Shown here: piece after piece, positions 60,553-64,000 of the stretch
How the letters are laid out: each line of letters begins with the position of its first letter
How positions within the stretch are numbered: the first letter of the stretch is position 1
Assembly: GCF_012584445.1 (NCBI RefSeq)
Contig: NZ_JABAHI010000008.1
Coordinates: forward strand, 248,001-312,000
Source: Olsenella sp. KGMB02461
GTDB taxonomy: Bacteria; Actinomycetota; Coriobacteriia; Coriobacteriales; Atopobiaceae
Direction: 5' to 3'
Length of the DNA: 64,000 nucleotides
Translations under genes and position numbers: made by a program
The notes under the pieces: model-generated
Databases searched by the model: none
Seen by the model: only the letters and a program-made list of their open reading frames with translations
What the model was told of the DNA's origin: nothing

Positions 60553-61317
60553 TTAAAAATCGAGGCGCACGGGAATGCCTTGAGAAGCCATGTACTCTTT
60601 GACTTGGCGGATAGAGAAGGTGCCAAAGTGGAAGACGGAGGCGGCAAGAACGGCGTCCGCTTCGCCGTCGAGGATGCCCTCGGCGAAGTGTTCCAGCGTT
60701 CCCACGCCGCCCGAAGCGATGACCGGTATGGGCACTGCCCGAGCTACGGCGCGGGTGAGAGGGATGTCGAAGCCGCTTTTGGTGCCGTCTCGGTCCATGG
60801 AGGTAAGAAGGATCTCGCCAGCGCCTCGGCGAGCGGCCTCCTGAGCCCAAGCGACTGCATCTATGCCAGTGGGGGTACGGCCGCCAGCCGTATAGACTTC
60901 CCAGTTATTGGGACCCGTTTGCTTGGCATCGATGGCCACGACCACCGCTTGGCTGCCAAACGCCCGGGCAGCCACAGAGATGAGCTCGGGGTTCTTCACT
61001 GCTGCCGAGTTCACAGAAACCTTGTCGGCGCCTACGGCCACCATGGTACGCATGGACTCCAGGTCGCGAAAGCCGCCGCCTACCGTATAGGGGATGCGCA
61101 GCTGCTCGCTTGCGCGAGAAGCCATGTCGATAGTGGTGGCGCGGTCGTCGCTGGTGGCAGTGATGTCCAAAAAGATTACCTCGTCGGCGCCTTCTAGGTC
61201 ATAAGCGCCTGCCAGCTCTACCGGATCGCCCGCATCCACCAGTGAGACAAAGTTCACCCCTTTGACCACGCGCCCTGCCTTGACGTCAAGGCAGGGAATC
61301 ACACGTTTAGCTAACAT
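60553..61317 (-). CDS. hisF: Imidazole glycerol phosphate synthase, cyclase subunit
   Basis: A 254-aa TIM barrel using ammonia from HisH to form imidazole glycerol phosphate and [17 protein letters not shown] (catalytic Asp) and [15 protein letters not shown] (second catalytic Asp) are present. It overlaps hisA by 7 bases; the ribosome site is GGAGG. Confidence 0.97.
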   Translation of the reverse strand: MLAKRVIPCLDVKAGRVVKGVNFVSLVDAGDPVELAGAYDLEGADEVIFLDITATSDDRATTIDMASRASEQLRIPYTVGGGFRDLESMRTMVAVGADKVSVNSAAVKNPELISVAARAFGSQAVVVAIDAKQTGPNNWEVYTAGGRTPTGIDAVAWAQEAARRGAGEILLTSMDRDGTKSGFDIPLTRAVARAVPIPVIASGGVGTLEHFAEGILDGEADAVLAASVFHFGTFSIRQVKEYMASQGIPVRLDF

Positions 61318-62075
61318 CCGGCCTCCAACGTTTGAGCAGCAGGCTGTACCAGCTCGAGAGCCTCCTTAAGGTCTACCTGACCCTCATAGAGCGCACGGCC
61401 CACGATAATGCCTTCAATGACCTCGTCGCCCATGGCACAGAGCGCTTGGATGTCTTCCAGAGAAGCAATGCCTCCCGAAGCCACCACTGGAAAGCCGCAT
61501 CTTGACGCGAGCATCTCATAGGCGCTCGCGTCAATGCCGCAGCTGCAGCCGTCACGAGCGATATCGGTGTAGACCAAATGCTTGTAACCCCAGCTACAAA
61601 GCTCGTCTATCAATTGATACAGCGACAGCCCCACATCTTCGCGCCAGCCGTTCACATGGACCAGGCCGTCCTTTGCGGCCACATCGGCCACCAAAAGACC
61701 GCCAAATTCTCGAGCGGCTGCCTTTGCAAAGGCAGGATCCTTGACCAGTGGAGTGCCAAGGGCTATCCGAGAAACCCCTGCCTCCGCAAGCCGCTGGATA
61801 TCTGCCATCGTGCGCACGCCGCCACCGGCGTCCACGCGAAGCAACCCAGACTGGCAGATGGCTGTGATGGCGGCCTGGTTGGCAGCCAGCGACTCCTCGT
61901 CTTCTCCAAAGGCACGGGAGAGATCCACCACATGGACCCAGGTGGCCCCTGCCTGAGCGAAGGCTTCTGCCTGAGCGAGGGGATCATCCCCATAGATATC
62001 CATGGCAGAGCGCTTCCCCTGCTTGAGGCGCACCACCTTGCCGCCAATGAGGTCGATGGCCGGAAAGAGAATCAT
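61311..62075 (-). CDS. hisA: Phosphoribosylformimino-AICAR ribotide isomerase
   Basis: A 254-aa TIM barrel for step 4: [16 protein letters not shown] (catalytic Asp), [10 protein letters not shown] and [12 protein letters not shown] (second Asp). It overlaps hisH by four bases (ATGA) and hisF by seven, typical of tight translational coupling. Confidence 0.96.
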   Translation of the reverse strand: MILFPAIDLIGGKVVRLKQGKRSAMDIYGDDPLAQAEAFAQAGATWVHVVDLSRAFGEDEESLAANQAAITAICQSGLLRVDAGGGVRTMADIQRLAEAGVSRIALGTPLVKDPAFAKAAAREFGGLLVADVAAKDGLVHVNGWREDVGLSLYQLIDELCSWGYKHLVYTDIARDGCSCGIDASAYEMLASRCGFPVVASGGIASLEDIQALCAMGDEVIEGIIVGRALYEGQVDLKEALELVQPAAQTLEAGC

Positions 62076-62722
62076 GAGCGCCCCTCCCCTGCCTGAGCTA
62101 CAAAGTTTTGAAGCACCTTAAGCCCTGCGCCGGAACTTTTCTCGGGATGGAACTGGCAGCCAAAGACAGAGGCGCCATCCCACACCACCGAGGCAAAGCT
62201 ACGGCCGTAGTGGGTGTAGGCGCCCACGAGTTGGGCTGGGAAGTCTGAGGCAAGTGCATAAGAATGGGTGAAATACATATGCGTGCCCTCGGAGATGCCC
62301 GAGAGCAGCGGACAATGGCGGCCCAGCGGCGTGATGTCCAACGTGTCCCAACCCACATGGGGCACTTTGAGCCTTGAGGATTCCAGGCGCGTGCAGCTTC
62401 CGGGAAGCGCGCCTAGCCCCTCGACCCATTGATCATGCTGGGCGTTCTCGTTGCCTTTTGCCACCAAGAGCTGAAGCCCTAGGCAGATACCGAGAAACGC
62501 AGCTCCCGCCTCCAGTGCTTCGACGATGGCTGCGGCCTGTCCGGAGCTCGTCATATAGTCCATGGCATCAGCAAAGGCGCCCACGCCGGGCACGACCAAT
62601 GCGGAGGCTTTGGCGATGGCAGCCGGGTCGTCGGTGGCATGGGCGGAGGCTCCGGCGCGCTCAAGGCCACGCACGACAGAGGAGATATTGCCTTTGTGAT
62701 AGTCGACCACAAGAATCTTCAT
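62072..62722 (-). CDS. hisH: Imidazole glycerol phosphate synthase, glutaminase subunit
   Basis: A 216-aa class I glutamine amidotransferase supplying ammonia to HisF: VVDYHKGNISSVVRGLERAG, oxyanion loop VPGVGAF, nucleophile GICLGLQLL, and His-Glu in CQFHPEKS. Its ATG shares one base with the hisB stop (TGATG). A near-copy of the 11-mer is at 62488. Confidence 0.96.
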   Translation of the reverse strand: MKILVVDYHKGNISSVVRGLERAGASAHATDDPAAIAKASALVVPGVGAFADAMDYMTSSGQAAAIVEALEAGAAFLGICLGLQLLVAKGNENAQHDQWVEGLGALPGSCTRLESSRLKVPHVGWDTLDITPLGRHCPLLSGISEGTHMYFTHSYALASDFPAQLVGAYTHYGRSFASVVWDGASVFGCQFHPEKSSGAGLKVLQNFVAQAGEGRS

Positions 62723-63306
62723 CAGAGACTGCCTTTGGTGGAGGGGATGCCGCTTACTCGAGAATCGAGCTCGCAGGCAAACCGCAATGCCCGGCCTGCA
62801 GCCTTGAAACAGGCTTCGAGGATATGATGGGCGTTTTCGCCCGCAATCTCACGCATGTGCAAGGTAATGCCGCCATTGCGGGCAAGGCCTGCGAAAAACT
62901 CATGGCCCAGCTGGGTGTCGAAGTTCCCTACCTGAGGTACTTGGATGGGCACGTCCCAGAAAAGATCGCCGCGACCAGAGATGTCCACCACAGAGAGCAC
63001 CAATGCCTCGTCCATGGGGACCATGGCGTGCGCAAAGCGGGTGACAGATTCCTTGGATCCCAGGGCAGCCGCAAAGCAATCCCCTAGCACGATGCCCACG
63101 TCTTCTACCGTATGGTGCGCGTCTACCTCAAGGTCTCCTTCACATTGGACCTTTAGGTCGAAGAGGCCATGACGTCCAAAGGCAGAGAGCATGTGGTCAA
63201 AGAACCCCACTCCGGTATGCACATCCACCTGGCCGGCGCCGTCAAGGTTCAAGCTGATGGTAATGGCGGTCTCTTGGGTGGCACGGGAAAGCGTGGCGCA
63301 TCTCAT
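62722..63306 (-). CDS. hisB: Imidazoleglycerol-phosphate dehydratase
   Basis: A 194-aa Mn-dependent dehydratase: GVGFFDHMLSAFGRHG and DAHHTVEDVGIVLG are the His-rich metal sites, with RGDLFWDVP and DTQLGHEFF. Monofunctional (no phosphatase domain), consistent with the separate PHP phosphatase. The ATG at 63306 has AAAGGAGG. Confidence 0.96.
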   Translation of the reverse strand: MRCATLSRATQETAITISLNLDGAGQVDVHTGVGFFDHMLSAFGRHGLFDLKVQCEGDLEVDAHHTVEDVGIVLGDCFAAALGSKESVTRFAHAMVPMDEALVLSVVDISGRGDLFWDVPIQVPQVGNFDTQLGHEFFAGLARNGGITLHMREIAGENAHHILEACFKAAGRALRFACELDSRVSGIPSTKGSL

Positions 63307-63343
63307 GGGCAACCTCCTTTGTCTTTAGGCATAGTAGATGGTT

Positions 63344-64000
63344 TTAGCTGGACGTGCCTTGGGATAAAAGCTCGCGAAACGCCTTGATCACAGACCGGTT
63401 TTCCTCTGGGGTGCCCACGGTGATGCGCAGGCAGTCCCTAAGGCCCGGGCTGTGGGAGAAATCGCGCACCAAAATGGAATACCTGTCGATGAGCGCCTGT
63501 CGGATTTGGTGCGCATGACGCAGGCGCACCATCAAGAAATTGGCCTCGGAGTCCCAGACTTCGCAGCCTAAGGCTCGCAATTGCTGGGCGAGAGAAGCCC
63601 GCTCTTGGCAGATAGAGGCCACCGTTTTCAACAATTCGCCTTTATGGCTCAATGCGACTTGTGCTGCCGCTTGGGACAGGCTGTTGACCGAATAGGGCTG
63701 GCGGACGGCTGCAAAGACGTCGATGACCTCAGGAGAGGCCACCACATATCCCAAGCGCGCTCCTGCAAGTCCAAAGGCTTTGGAGAGGGTTTTGAGCACC
63801 ATGAGTCGAGGATGGCGTCCAAGCAGCGGTATCGCCGAGCTGTTTGGAGGGGCAAATTCACCGTAGGCCTCGTCTACCATCACCACACCGGGACAGCACT
63901 CGCATAGCTCCTGAATCTTATCCAGCGGAGCCAGGTCTCCAGTAGGATTATTAGGCGAGGTCACCACAACAATATCTGCAGTGGCAGCCGCGCTGAGTGT
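63344..64000 (-). CDS. hisC: Histidinol-phosphate aminotransferase (partial, continues past window)
   Basis: The C-terminal 218 aa of a PLP-dependent class I/II aminotransferase: VVVTSPNNPTGD, MVDEAYGEFAP, the PLP Lys in KTLSKAFGLAGARLGYV, and LRITVGTPEEN. The frame is open to base 64000, so the N-terminus lies outside. It is upstream of hisB in the same operon with a 37-base gap. Confidence 0.95.
   Translation of the reverse strand, partial: TLSAAATADIVVVTSPNNPTGDLAPLDKIQELCECCPGVVMVDEAYGEFAPPNSSAIPLLGRHPRLMVLKTLSKAFGLAGARLGYVVASPEVIDVFAAVRQPYSVNSLSQAAAQVALSHKGELLKTVASICQERASLAQQLRALGCEVWDSEANFLMVRLRHAHQIRQALIDRYSILVRDFSHSPGLRDCLRITVGTPEENRSVIKAFRELLSQGTSS

Overview
The window is a chromosomal segment of roughly 57% G+C from a Gram-positive bacterium. 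I think it most likely belongs to the class Coriobacteriia (Olsenella/Atopobium/Collinsella-like, host-associated and fermentative). This placement is an inference from gene content: a fused EcfA-A' ATPase, AmaP/DUF2273/Asp23 proteins, MurT/GatD lipid II amidation, wall enzymes carrying tryptophan-rich wall-binding repeats, LuxS, a sialic acid cluster and an actinobacterial-style his operon. I see no phage, IS element, CRISPR array, tRNA or large rRNA gene.

Layout. 0-4.4 kb: an AI-2E family membrane protein, then a minus-strand set of a KDG-permease homologue, alpha-acetolactate decarboxylase and a glycerol dehydrogenase homologue, with a PucR/CdaR-type regulator divergent (4.6-6.3 kb). 6.5-14.5 kb: an FrdA-like flavoprotein, a long phosphomannose isomerase homologue, a ClC transporter overlapping a GntR regulator, thioredoxin reductase and asparaginase. 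14.6-15.9 kb: the convergent pair mtnN and luxS, which together turn S-adenosylhomocysteine into AI-2. 16-21 kb: an uncharacterised membrane protein and two glycosyltransferase-like coiled-coil proteins. 21-24.5 kb: a thiamine-precursor ABC transporter under a TPP riboswitch that has its own terminator. 24.6-31 kb: an M20 amidohydrolase, an envelope operon (amaP, DUF2273, asp23, murT, gatD) and yebC. 31-35.5 kb: an ECF vitamin transporter split by an oppositely oriented antiporter gene. 35.6-39.8 kb: two secreted wall enzymes (NlpC/P60 and L,D-transpeptidase) sharing an almost identical 428-bp block of repeats. 40-45.4 kb: gshA-like ligase, CCA/poly(A) polymerase-type nucleotidyltransferase, pepC and a HAD phosphatase. 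45.4-49.6 kb: RNase P RNA, a YigZ protein and a radical-SAM/DUF4130 pair behind two perfect GAAC-N4-GTTC SOS boxes, followed by an orphan ORF. 49.6-58.2 kb: a complete sialic acid uptake and catabolism operon (satABCD-nanA-nanK-nanE). 58.9-64 kb: a PHP histidinol phosphatase facing the his operon (hisC-B-H-A-F-I-E), which runs off the right edge.

The observations most worth a second look are: (1) an 11-mer, GTTTCTCGGCA, present 11 times exactly, with many one-mismatch copies; (2) the tandem LexA-type boxes in front of the uncharacterised radical-SAM/DUF4130 DNA repair or modification pair; (3) recent sequence exchange between the two wall enzymes; (4) repeated CCGTNNACGG-type sites in the long leader between satA and the PHP gene; (5) the tandem degenerate glycosyltransferase-like coiled-coil proteins.
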